From Lachnospiraceae bacterium (lineage in GTDB: Bacteria; Bacillota; Clostridia; Lachnospirales; Lachnospiraceae), in NCBI GenBank assembly GCA_017453865.1, contig JAFTEC010000120.1:1-42102 (forward strand): 42,102 nucleotides of DNA, read 5' to 3'. Made by a program: the position numbers and the translations under genes. Positions 9,201-17,199 of this stretch are shown one piece after another; position 1 is the stretch's first letter, and each line of letters opens with the position of its first letter. The notes under the pieces are model-generated. The model was given only the letters and a program-made list of their open reading frames with translations. It ran no database searches and was not told the origin of the DNA.

Positions 9201-10552
9201 CGAGCCTGGGATATGCGGAATTTACTGTCTATGGCACCGGTAGCTACAGGGGCAGCATCACCGGCCGGTATCCCGTCACCACAGGAGGCGGCGGAGGCGG
9301 CGGGGGCGGCGGAGACCAGCCCCTGGGACCTAAGGATCTCGCAGTTGACAATCTCTATCCCAATGAGTTTGAATTTACTGCCTCACCCATAGAGCCTGAG
9401 CTTACGGTAAGAGATAAGACGGATTACCGTCAGGTGCTTAAGGAGGACCGTGATTATTACGTAAGGTATGAGGATAATTATTACCCGGGTACCGCAAAAG
9501 CCATAGTCACGGGACTTGGTGATTACAATGCGAGAACGGTTTCAACCAATTTTGCCATCAGAAGAAATATAGCCGAATGTGTGGTTGAGGTAGAGAATGC
9601 CGCATATACAGGCCAGCTTGTGAGCCCCAAGATCCATGTCTTTGATTATGACAGGGATTATGAACTGGTGGAAGGAACGGACTGGGTATTTATCCGTTAT
9701 GAGAATAATGTCAAGAAGGGAAAGAAGACCGCTGCAGCCTATGTTGAAGGAATTGGGAATTATTTCGGATATAATTCAGGAAAATTCTCGATCCTGAAGA
9801 CAACCTCATCAAGCTCCGGAAGCAAGAGCTCAAGCAAGAGTTCCAGCAGTAGCTCAAGTTCGAGCTCCAGTTCCACGAGCTCCAGCAGTACAACGAGCTC
9901 CAGCTCCACCACCTCCAGCAGCTCCACCGAAAGCGCGAATGAGGCTCAGGGCAACGGAAACAATGCGGGAGGCACAACGGGTCACTCAATTCCCGTTGAT
10001 ACCGGAGACACAGGACTCGGAGACGCAAGCGGATCCATCGAGGGAACTACGGATAACTATGTGATAAAGATCACGAAGACAGATGAAGCAGATGCGGAAT
10101 TTGCGAAGGCTCTTACGGAAAAATACGGAGACCAGGTTTCCGGATACCGGGATTTTGCAATGGACATAAGCCTTTATGATTCCACCGGAGAGAATAAGAT
10201 AGAGGATCCTAAAGGGATAGAGGTTACACTTACAATTCCGATCCCCGAGGAGCTGGCGCTATACGGGGGAAACAATAAGGTGGCGGCAGTAGATCACAGC
10301 GGAGCGCTTGAGAACCTGTCCACAAGGTATTCAATGATAGACGGGGCTCCCTGCGCAACCTTTACGGCGACCCACTTCTCCACCTACGGCTTCTATGTGG
10401 ATACCAATAATCTTTCTGCAGGGGATCTTGACAATACGCCGAAGACCGGAGATCCAATAAGCCCCAAGTGGGTGCTTGCCATAGGTCTTGCCGCCTTATC
10501 CATATTCCTGTTCCTAAAGAAGGATCCGAAGCCTGATGCCGCGAAAGCATAA
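6272..10552 (+). CDS. Giant BspA-like LRR surface protein with Ser-rich stalk and PKTG sorting signal
   Basis: A roughly 1,426-residue exported protein, probably sortase-anchored to the wall. A basic N-terminus and hydrophobic stretch (about 1-37) form a signal peptide. Residues of about 90-860 carry many BspA/LRR_5-type repeats (patterns such as IGDYAFQG, IGSYAFSE, CSSLKTIKVP). Ig-like modules follow (about 900-1170), interrupted by a run of about ten glycines near residue 1007. A stalk of about 45 mostly Ser/Thr residues spans about 1175-1221. A further beta-type domain leads to TPKTGD (1389-1394), a hydrophobic helix and a KK-rich tail, that is, a variant cell-wall sorting signal. The likely role is adhesion to host, diet or neighbouring cells; the ligand is unknown. 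The start is uncertain because a better-placed ATG at 6257 is cut off by an in-frame TAG. Confidence 0.85.
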   Translation: MKKKKMRLKSSVRRTIATLLMITAIIVAAVPAPKIEASGEKNRTYTVDDIIWTFDVNSDNKAEIKGYAPDLINSSNSYETITEITIPAKVTDDNTEKEYDVYKVSKISCKYNGKADYLKAVNFESGSEIIEIGEGAFNTNRGIEKINNLPSSLTTIGDYAFQGIETLTGEFVIPENVSSIGSYAFSETALTSVTINSNGLTINSGAFKNCTSLGEVSFQTGNAEITLVDEVFSGCSVLRDVTLPPGLLSMGSKIFSGCSVLEQLDFSNVTNLGGDIGTNAFDSCTNLSTLKNFENTGIKTIKNGAFLKCSSLKTIKVPSGCTDIAASAFAGCEKLEEVYLPGTISEIYSGTFDSCNGLKKVQILNYDGQREIKGDTYLPIGSGYEGKDVKIDSGAIPFSNSITISAFSKYGTDDDDSNAYLYKAESDKESDESKHIKFEDLGSGEVVTPEGFTVVNGKLTKVDFSKHTGDVLVIPDNLGITEIGETAFSADLNDGEICKYRKIILPEDCNKLDDGSFLNCKYLIELVVPNENCTVGSDVFFDPPDYGVATLGVGSGERFTITGIISPDNSIYIWAMNNKKPKDSDKSNDVCIPFKDYDYAGRGSGYELTVENLDAGKTGWDPSGSGVTTVTNYAHQQDHSLVIPDGVNEISDDVLKEMRLDRGMTSFIIEAPKYGNSGFNKIPDYCFEGFSNLNEVEIPCNVDIGIAPFVGCSSLSDIDITVPGSESGSVRDRGYSFENGILYGNDGAKIVEVLESSGMTEFNEADYPAVTELGTSAMQEVSSLATAKFKEGNIRVIPDKCFKDSGALSTVSLGSKVISCGDEAFSGIADKAKIEAYGNDVDYYVDGDAFEGNDPDGQTYYLWSRPAAAGNSSYDRAYEDLGDGVYWGGLLEGSEDDDKEDISLYFTVECKTSESYNGVAFNKSLNPGKDDSATDSSGNTVDFVVKNSSDNTILTPGTHYYPGTAGSYTVEINSAAASLGYAEFTVYGTGSYRGSITGRYPVTTGGGGGGGGGGDQPLGPKDLAVDNLYPNEFEFTASPIEPELTVRDKTDYRQVLKEDRDYYVRYEDNYYPGTAKAIVTGLGDYNARTVSTNFAIRRNIAECVVEVENAAYTGQLVSPKIHVFDYDRDYELVEGTDWVFIRYENNVKKGKKTAAAYVEGIGNYFGYNSGKFSILKTTSSSSGSKSSSKSSSSSSSSSSSSTSSSSTTSSSSTTSSSSTESANEAQGNGNNAGGTTGHSIPVDTGDTGLGDASGSIEGTTDNYVIKITKTDEADAEFAKALTEKYGDQVSGYRDFAMDISLYDSTGENKIEDPKGIEVTLTIPIPEELALYGGNNKVAAVDHSGALENLSTRYSMIDGAPCATFTATHFSTYGFYVDTNNLSAGDLDNTPKTGDPISPKWVLAIGLAALSIFLFLKKDPKPDAAKA
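9282..9314 (+). repeat. GGC/GGA tract encoding a polyglycine hinge
   Basis: An almost pure run of GGN codons encodes about ten consecutive glycines between two Ig-like modules of the large LRR protein. It is probably a flexible hinge and a site prone to replication slippage. Confidence 0.8.
9797..9936 (+). repeat. Serine-codon repeat encoding a Ser/Thr-rich stalk
   Basis: AGC, TCA, TCC and AGT codons alternate with a few ACC/ACG codons and encode about 45 Ser/Thr residues with one GSKSSSKS patch. The mixed codon use suggests selection for the amino acids rather than a recent triplet expansion. Such stalks lift surface domains through the wall and are often glycosylated. Confidence 0.75.
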
Positions 10553-11663
10553 GGGAAAAAAACCGCTTATAGCCGGGATCATAGCCTTACTTGGATTAGG
10601 TCTTTTATTTATAAGACCTGAAGCCTCTATGGCCGCAGGCTCAATGGAGATTAACGGAAACGGCTGTTTAGTCCGATACAATATAAAGGACGGCGCAAAA
10701 AGGGTCAGTATCCCCACCAACGTAAAGGCAATAGGAAACGAGGCTTTTTCAGGGGATAAGAGTCTGGAAGGCATAGTTATTCCCGGTAATGTGAAGGTCA
10801 TTGGTTCAAAGGCTTTTTATGGCTGTGAGAACCTGAAGGAGATCTATCTTCAGTACGGAACGGAAACTATCGGGGATAGTGCCTTTGCCATGTGTACGGG
10901 GTTAAGCCGCGTACAGCTTCCGGAGACCTTAAAGACCCTCGGAAACGGAGTATTCGCGGGAGACGGGGCTCTTGATAACATAAGTATCCCGGGCGCAAAC
11001 AGGAACTTTTTCCTTAATGACAATGTGATATACAACAGGGATTCCACGAGGCTTATAGAAATGGCGCCGGGACGGCAGGGTGATATTTACGTTATGCCCT
11101 TTTCCGTTAAGAGTATTGCGCCCTATGCCTTTTGGGGAGCGGAGAAGCTGAAAAGGGTTCGGGTCTCAAATAATGTTTCATCCGTCACACCCTTTGCTTT
11201 CACAAATGCCAACGGACTGGAATTCGTATATCTTCCGAATTCCGTAAATTCAATCGAGGAATACGCATTCAGGGATTGCAGGAATCTTAAATATATTGCT
11301 ACAGAGGGAAGCATAGGCTTCATAGCAGACAGCGCTTTCGAGGGCACCGAGACCTTAAGTGATAACAGTATAAGCCTCGAAGAGGCTGAGAGAAAGTATA
11401 AAAAGCTGACCGGTGCTGACAAGAAGGAAGGCGGAAAGAAAAAGGGAGTCTCCGGAAACAGCGGGGAAGAACCGGAGGGACAGGTAAGTGACGGCGGATC
11501 AGTGGTATTTAATACGCCGTGGGGGATAAGAGCTCCGTATAAGGAGATAGATACATCTGACCCGAACCTTTACGGAACCGGAAAGATAGTTGGGGGAAGG
11601 ACCTTAATAATTCCCACAAAGAAGCAGGATTACTCCGGATTATCCCGGAACAGCGCGCAGTAA
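10536..11663 (+). CDS. Secreted small BspA-like LRR protein
   Basis: A 375-residue exported protein. The N-terminus (MPRKHKGKK, then a hydrophobic segment and SMAAGS) is a signal peptide of about 34 residues. Residues of about 40-270 are LRR_5/BspA repeats, with clear units such as IGNEAFSGDKSLEGIVIPG and IGSKAFYGCENLKEIYL. A Lys/Gly-rich linker (about 285-310) follows, then a 60-residue tail with no recognised domain. There is no sorting signal or C-terminal membrane helix, so it may be released or held non-covalently. Its ATG lies 17 bases inside the end of the preceding LRR gene, indicating translational coupling. A GAAGGA sequence 13 bases upstream is a weak ribosome site. Confidence 0.84.
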   Translation: MPRKHKGKKPLIAGIIALLGLGLLFIRPEASMAAGSMEINGNGCLVRYNIKDGAKRVSIPTNVKAIGNEAFSGDKSLEGIVIPGNVKVIGSKAFYGCENLKEIYLQYGTETIGDSAFAMCTGLSRVQLPETLKTLGNGVFAGDGALDNISIPGANRNFFLNDNVIYNRDSTRLIEMAPGRQGDIYVMPFSVKSIAPYAFWGAEKLKRVRVSNNVSSVTPFAFTNANGLEFVYLPNSVNSIEEYAFRDCRNLKYIATEGSIGFIADSAFEGTETLSDNSISLEEAERKYKKLTGADKKEGGKKKGVSGNSGEEPEGQVSDGGSVVFNTPWGIRAPYKEIDTSDPNLYGTGKIVGGRTLIIPTKKQDYSGLSRNSAQ

Positions 11664-11678
11664 GCTTATTTACAAATG

Positions 11679-11700
11679 CTTTCGCCGGAAACGGCGAAAG
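11679..11700 (+). promoter_or_regulatory. GAAA-tetraloop hairpin abutting the ribosome site of the next gene
   Basis: CTTTCGCCG (11679-11687), loop GAAA, CGGCGAAAG (11692-11700) form a perfect 9-bp stem closed by a GNRA tetraloop. The last bases of the right arm are part of the AAAGGAGG ribosome site (11697-11704) of the protein starting at 11711. There is no T-tract, so it is not an intrinsic terminator. It could set translation rate or protect the downstream mRNA. Confidence 0.65.
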
Positions 11701-11710
11701 GAGGCTGCTC

Positions 11711-14700
11711 ATGAAAAAATGGAATCTGAAAAAGAGAATAGCATTACTTCTGGCGGTTATGATGTTCATCATGAACTGCATTCCTGCCTATGCGGAGGAA
11801 ATAGAGGGAACTGCCGATTCGGATCTGAGTACGATTTCATCGGAAGCTCCGGAAACGACCGAAGACTCAGACCTGAGCTCAGATAGCGCCGCGGAAGAAG
11901 AGAATGAAGATAATGCTGATGAAACGGATATTGAAGATTCCGCTCTCTCAGAGGATACTGTAGATACCTATTCGGTATCTGGTGAGGAAGCGCTTACGGA
12001 GGAACCATTGACAGATGATGCTGAGGTTCTTTCGGATAATGAGGAGGAAAGTGTTCCTGTTTTACGAAGTGTGGTAAAAGACGGGGGCATAACCTTACAG
12101 TCTTCAGCTACAGCCACGGGATTATTCAAGGCAGGGGCATCATCTCTGTCGGATAATGATTTTACTCAAGCAAGCGGATATAAATGGGCCAGGGTCGGAA
12201 CGACCCTTTATATCAGCGGCAACACGCCGGGTGTAAGTAATAATGTCACTGCAGTAGGAGAATTTCTTACGACTGCCGGTGAGGATCCTGCCAATATAAC
12301 CCTGATACAATTTATTGATAATGATGATGGGACGACATATAACCTGAAGAATGAAGCTTTTAAGAATTTTACTGGATTGATCTCCTTTGAGGTGTCAAGC
12401 AGTATTGAAGAAATCGGATTTGGCGTATTTCTTGGATGTACAAATCTGATATCATTTACGGTGAATAATAATGATAATTATATTGTAGATCCCACGGACA
12501 CCTGTATGGCACTTTATTCTAAAGGGTATGAGACGCTTATTGCCATACCCCCGGGGCGGGCTTTAACTTTTACGATCAATTCTGCTACAAAGTACATACA
12601 GTTGGGTGCTGCCCAGGAGAGTAAGATACGGGGGCAGCTTATAATTCCCAAAAGCGTAGAAATCATACAGCCGTATGCTTTTTATGGCTGCCCGAATTTA
12701 AGCAAGGTCATATTTGATGGAAGAGATGAAACATCACCAAGTGAAATATCCTGTTGTTCTGATATCGGAGATTATGCATTTGCGAATAATGGAAGCCTGA
12801 CCAAGGTAGAGATCCCCGATGTGATAAGCAGTAATAATTTAAAAGGCCGCAATATTTTCTCAGACGATTCCAATTTGCAGATCTATTATTATGGAACGAG
12901 TGATTATTCGGGTTTAAGGGACAAATATGAGGAAAGCAGCCGTCTCAAGCTGGAATATTCGACATTTGAGGACAGCGGATTGAATGTCATAGGTGTTCCA
13001 TACAAGACAAAAATTGTGCAGCTTTATAAGGGTTCCGGGGCATGGAGCAGCGGTGATGATCCGCATATCAAGGTTATATCGGCTAATACAAGCGGGATAT
13101 ATACCCTGGAAGATGATTATGAGGAACCGGTTGCACTGGATCCAAACCAGGAATTTGACATCTGGTATAATATTGAAAATTCAAGTATTACTTATAGTGA
13201 AAGCTCTGAAATAACTGGTGATCTCAAACTGATGGCCAGATACAAGACCGGATATGTTGTTTATTTTACATACAGGTATGTGTCATCCGATAGCACCGTA
13301 TCAACCGATACAGTAAGTATCAATGTGGCCGACGGGACCGAGCTGGGAAATTATAACGGGACTCCTTCCATTCCGGAGCCATATGACGGATACACTTTTT
13401 CCGGCCAGATATACAGCTTTAAGTACTGGAGGCGGAGTAACGGCAAGACATATTCTGAAAGTGAGCTTTCGAAATACGTGGTCGAATCGAATGTAACCTT
13501 TGAAGCGGTGTATTCTGATGTTTACACGGTCAAATTCTGGCTTGACAATAAGAAGACCATACTATTATCAAGCTGTAAGGTTGCAGATGATAACGTAATT
13601 CCTGATTTTGAAAGCTATTACACAGACAATAAGGATAAAATAGAAAATGAATACAAGTACGATGGACAGCATTATGTATTTAAGGGATGGTTCCAGCTTG
13701 GGAAAACACTTCCCTGGTCTTCTTCAAAAAAAGTATATTCCAATCTTGATCTGATATACGGCTACAACCGCTATGTTATCGTTTCCTACAACTATGGGAC
13801 GGAATATGATAATAGATATCCCGGCACCACGGTATCGGAGTCGGTGCTCTATGATAAGGCCATAAAGGGACATAAGCTTCCTATGTATCAGAATCTCCCG
13901 GGCTGGTATTTTGACTGCTGGAAAAACCGGAAGACAGGGGCTGTCTGCGTTGGGTCGGTAGTGGTTCAGGAGGATACCATATTTGATGCTGTATGGAAAA
14001 AAGTCCATACCATAAGCCTAAATAAGCGGATTGACAAGGATTCGTATAATTATAATAAAATGGAAGGCGATGAAATAGAGGTCATAGACGGCGAGGAGAT
14101 CGGGCCGGATATAAATAAGGTGAAGCCGGAGGATCTGGGAAGCGATGAAGAGTCCCTGGCCTTTTGTGAATGGAATACAACGCCGGAGCCTGAGGAAAAG
14201 GGAGAGACTGTCACAAAAGATTATGTGGTAAATGGAGATATGCAGCTCTATGCCCGTTATACCGAAGGACATGGCGTGCGCTTCATGTCTGATGATGAGG
14301 AAGCGGGATGGGCGGTTATCAAGCATGGGAAAACCCTTTCAGCGGATAATTTCCCGAGTATAAATAAGCTCGGCTTCTATGATATCCGGACAGAGGATGG
14401 AAGTGATGCGGACTTTGAGAAAAAGAGCGAATGGAATACAAAGCCGGACGGCTCCGGAGAAAGGATCACAACAGCAACCATAGTAAATAAAGCGATCGTT
14501 GCGTACGCTGTATGGAAGGATGATCCGAATGAAAAGGACGATCCTCAGGTTATGGTTTCCTTTAATACCATGGGAGGACCGGAAATAGATCCCGTGGAGG
14601 TATCGGTAAATTATGCTGTTCCGAAACCTGCCGACCCAGTCTGGACGGATCATAAATTCCAGGGGTGGTTTACGTCTACGGATTATGAGACGGAATGGAA

Positions 14701-15847
14701 TTTTGACGATCCCGTTACGGAGAATATGTACCTCTACGCCAAGTGGATCACCTGGACCGAGGAGGATGAGGACAGACAGAACGGGATATACTGGGTAAGG
14801 CTTTTAAGGGGCGGGAAGCTGCCGCTTACGGAATATTTCCAGGAATCCGGACTTAAATATAAATATGACAGGAATATAGTCAAATTCAGTAAGACTACCA
14901 GGGTCGTAAAGGGAAAGAAGCTCGGAGAGACCATGATCACCGCCACCAAGGTTGACGGCAGTGAGTATCCGGTTTCCGTAAGGGTCTTCGTTCTGAAGCA
15001 GCAGCTTCGGGATATGTACGCCTATACTGCCGGAACGCAGCTTGATGCAAATGAGGCTCTTACGGTAAGCGGTTTCCCGCCCGACAGATGGGAAAGCACG
15101 AAGCCGGATGTTGCAAGCATTGATGCGAAGACCGGGATCATCACGGTACGTAAGCGCGGTAAGGCAAGGATAAAGGCCTATTACAGGAACAGGGCAGTTA
15201 CCGCCACCTTCAGGAGTGAGGTTCCGAAGTTTGCGAAGTCCTTCTACAGGCTGAAGACCGGACAGAAAAAGAAGCTAAAGATAAAGAGACTAAAGAAATA
15301 CGATATCGTGAGCTGGAATGTCCTGCCGGACGGGGCGCTTTCCGTTGACAATCCTTCCTGGAATGATATAGAGAAGGCGGCAGCGGAGGCATATTCCACC
15401 TCTGGTAACAGCACTTCGGGCAACAGAAGTGCTTCGATGAACCAGACCAGCAGTAATGTGATAATGGGCATCGGTTCTGCCGAGATCGACGCCAACGGGA
15501 AGATCACACCCTATACCGCCGGAGATGTGATAGTCTATGCAGCGGTTTACGGGCAGATCATTACCACCAAGGTGCATATAGAGCCGCCTATACTCAGGAC
15601 GAAATCCTTGATCCTTAAGGTAAATACGACCACGAAGCTGAAGCTTTCAAGGACAAAGCTTAAGAATGTGGAGTGGAAAAGCTCGAATGACCGGGTAGCC
15701 TATGTGGATCCGCTGACCGGAAAGGTATACGCCTTAAAGGACGGACGGGTGACGCTCAGGACAACAGCCGGAGGCGTGGTAAACAGCTGCGCGGTTCAGG
15801 TGCAGGATACATCCCAGCTGACGAAGGGACCGGCACTCAGCAGGTAA
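11711..15847 (+). CDS. Giant secreted LRR / InlB-repeat / Ig-like surface protein
   Basis: A 1,378-residue exported protein. A signal peptide (about 1-28, ending near AYAEE) is followed by a very acidic Ser/Asp/Glu-rich segment (about 29-115). LRR_5-like repeats occupy about 210-415. Several Listeria-Bacteroides (InlB B-type) repeats follow, the clearest at about 949-1013 (VSFNTMGG ... FQGWFTSTDYET ... YLYAKW). The C-terminal 300 residues contain BIG_2/Ig-like modules (VASIDAKTGIITVRKRGKA; RVAYVDPLTGKVYALKDG). No sorting motif or terminal membrane helix is visible. The middle of the gene looks more AT-rich than the last 1.1 kb. AGGAGG sits 6 bases before the ATG, partly within a hairpin. An adhesive or matrix role is likely; the target is unknown. 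Confidence 0.83.
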   Translation: MKKWNLKKRIALLLAVMMFIMNCIPAYAEEIEGTADSDLSTISSEAPETTEDSDLSSDSAAEEENEDNADETDIEDSALSEDTVDTYSVSGEEALTEEPLTDDAEVLSDNEEESVPVLRSVVKDGGITLQSSATATGLFKAGASSLSDNDFTQASGYKWARVGTTLYISGNTPGVSNNVTAVGEFLTTAGEDPANITLIQFIDNDDGTTYNLKNEAFKNFTGLISFEVSSSIEEIGFGVFLGCTNLISFTVNNNDNYIVDPTDTCMALYSKGYETLIAIPPGRALTFTINSATKYIQLGAAQESKIRGQLIIPKSVEIIQPYAFYGCPNLSKVIFDGRDETSPSEISCCSDIGDYAFANNGSLTKVEIPDVISSNNLKGRNIFSDDSNLQIYYYGTSDYSGLRDKYEESSRLKLEYSTFEDSGLNVIGVPYKTKIVQLYKGSGAWSSGDDPHIKVISANTSGIYTLEDDYEEPVALDPNQEFDIWYNIENSSITYSESSEITGDLKLMARYKTGYVVYFTYRYVSSDSTVSTDTVSINVADGTELGNYNGTPSIPEPYDGYTFSGQIYSFKYWRRSNGKTYSESELSKYVVESNVTFEAVYSDVYTVKFWLDNKKTILLSSCKVADDNVIPDFESYYTDNKDKIENEYKYDGQHYVFKGWFQLGKTLPWSSSKKVYSNLDLIYGYNRYVIVSYNYGTEYDNRYPGTTVSESVLYDKAIKGHKLPMYQNLPGWYFDCWKNRKTGAVCVGSVVVQEDTIFDAVWKKVHTISLNKRIDKDSYNYNKMEGDEIEVIDGEEIGPDINKVKPEDLGSDEESLAFCEWNTTPEPEEKGETVTKDYVVNGDMQLYARYTEGHGVRFMSDDEEAGWAVIKHGKTLSADNFPSINKLGFYDIRTEDGSDADFEKKSEWNTKPDGSGERITTATIVNKAIVAYAVWKDDPNEKDDPQVMVSFNTMGGPEIDPVEVSVNYAVPKPADPVWTDHKFQGWFTSTDYETEWNFDDPVTENMYLYAKWITWTEEDEDRQNGIYWVRLLRGGKLPLTEYFQESGLKYKYDRNIVKFSKTTRVVKGKKLGETMITATKVDGSEYPVSVRVFVLKQQLRDMYAYTAGTQLDANEALTVSGFPPDRWESTKPDVASIDAKTGIITVRKRGKARIKAYYRNRAVTATFRSEVPKFAKSFYRLKTGQKKKLKIKRLKKYDIVSWNVLPDGALSVDNPSWNDIEKAAAEAYSTSGNSTSGNRSASMNQTSSNVIMGIGSAEIDANGKITPYTAGDVIVYAAVYGQIITTKVHIEPPILRTKSLILKVNTTTKLKLSRTKLKNVEWKSSNDRVAYVDPLTGKVYALKDGRVTLRTTAGGVVNSCAVQVQDTSQLTKGPALSR

Positions 15848-15850
15848 GGT

Positions 15851-17185
15851 ATGGCCGGACAAAGGGATAAGAGATTCAGGGATATGACGGAAACGCCGGT
15901 GCCGCGGCTTATAACGAGGCTTGCGGTACCGACTATCATAAGTATGCTGGTGACGGCTCTTTACAATGCTGCCGACACCTTCTTTGTGGGAAGGATATCC
16001 ACCGAGGCTATTGCCGCAGTGGGTCTTTCCTTTTCCGTTATGGCAGTCATACAGGCCTTTGGCTTCTTCTTCGGTCAGGGCTCCGGAACCTGTCTTTCAA
16101 GGATGCTTGGAGCCGGAAACAAAAAGGAGGCCGGGGAGATCGCTGCGACGGGGCTCTTTCTTTCAATGGCAGGCGGTGTCCTTCTGGCGCTTCTTGCGAT
16201 CCTTTTTATTCAGCCCCTTTCCCTGTTTCTCGGAGCCACCGAAAATACATTAAAGGATACCAGGGACTATCTGAGGATCATCGTTATCGGAGCTCCTTTT
16301 ATGATGGGGCAGTTTACCTTAAATAACCAGTTAAGATTCCAGGGCAGTGCAATCTACGCGATGTACGGGCTTCTTGCAGGGGCGGCTCTTAATATAGTGC
16401 TGGACCCGCTTCTTATTTTCGGATTTAAGCTGGGGGTCAGCGGTGCGGCCATAGCTACGGTGGGAGGGCAGATAGTAAGCTTTTTTATCCTTTTATACGG
16501 CTGCTCCAGGGGTGAGAATATCCGCTTAAAGCTCTCCAATATAAGGGTCGATCCATATTATACTGGGCAGATAATAAATGGCGGCGCAGCCTCGCTTTTC
16601 AGGCAGGGACTTGCGGCTGTTGCGACGGCACTCCTTAACCGGGCCGCCGGAGTCTACGGTGATGCCGCCATTGCGGGAATGAGCGTGACCACAAGGGTTA
16701 TGATGTTTACCGCAAGCGCAATGATAGGCTTCGGTCAGGGCTATCAGCCGGTATGCGGCTTTAATTACGGAGCAGACAGGAAGGACAGGGTGAAGGAGGG
16801 CTTTTTCTTTTGTGTTAAATACGGAACGGCCTTTCTTCTTATAATGTCTGCACTCTGCATCATCTTTGCTCCCTACGTCATAGGATTTTTCAGGGATGAT
16901 CCTCAGGTGATAGAGGTCGGGAAGACTGCCTTAAGGTTCCAGGCGGCGGCTCTTCCGCTTCTTGCCTTTACTGTGATCACAAATATGATGCTGCAGGCCA
17001 TAGGAAAGGGAGTCAAGGCGTCGGTCACCTCGGCTGCAAGGAGCGGGCTTTTCTTTGTGCCGCTTATCCTTGTCCTCCCGAAGCTCTTCGGGCTAACGGG
17101 TGTGGAAGCCACACAGGCCGCAGCGGATGTGCTTTCGCTTTTGCTGGCGCTTCCCATGGCATACTCGGAGCTTAAAAGCATGTAA
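15851..17185 (+). CDS. MATE family efflux transporter
   Basis: A 444-residue membrane protein with about 12 hydrophobic helices and the classic MATE N-terminus (VPRLITRLAVPTIISMLVTALYNAADTFFVG, residues 16-46, where the LYNAADTFFVGRIS motif is diagnostic). MATE proteins export cationic drugs or metabolites using Na+ or H+. GFGQGYQPVCGFNYGA in the second half is the matching repeat motif. It starts 3 bases after the preceding surface-protein gene and 14 bases before a secreted protease gene, so it is embedded in the surface block. Its substrate cannot be read from sequence; it may belong to the DinF-like or NorM-like subfamilies. Confidence 0.93.
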   Translation: MAGQRDKRFRDMTETPVPRLITRLAVPTIISMLVTALYNAADTFFVGRISTEAIAAVGLSFSVMAVIQAFGFFFGQGSGTCLSRMLGAGNKKEAGEIAATGLFLSMAGGVLLALLAILFIQPLSLFLGATENTLKDTRDYLRIIVIGAPFMMGQFTLNNQLRFQGSAIYAMYGLLAGAALNIVLDPLLIFGFKLGVSGAAIATVGGQIVSFFILLYGCSRGENIRLKLSNIRVDPYYTGQIINGGAASLFRQGLAAVATALLNRAAGVYGDAAIAGMSVTTRVMMFTASAMIGFGQGYQPVCGFNYGADRKDRVKEGFFFCVKYGTAFLLIMSALCIIFAPYVIGFFRDDPQVIEVGKTALRFQAAALPLLAFTVITNMMLQAIGKGVKASVTSAARSGLFFVPLILVLPKLFGLTGVEATQAAADVLSLLLALPMAYSELKSM

Positions 17186-17199
17186 GGAAAGGATGGATT

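Noticed and set aside
9797..9936. Serine-rich stretch as a frameshift or low-quality sequence
   Set aside because: Frame and domain structure continue normally on both sides, with a sorting signal at the end; Ser-rich stalks are common in surface proteins.
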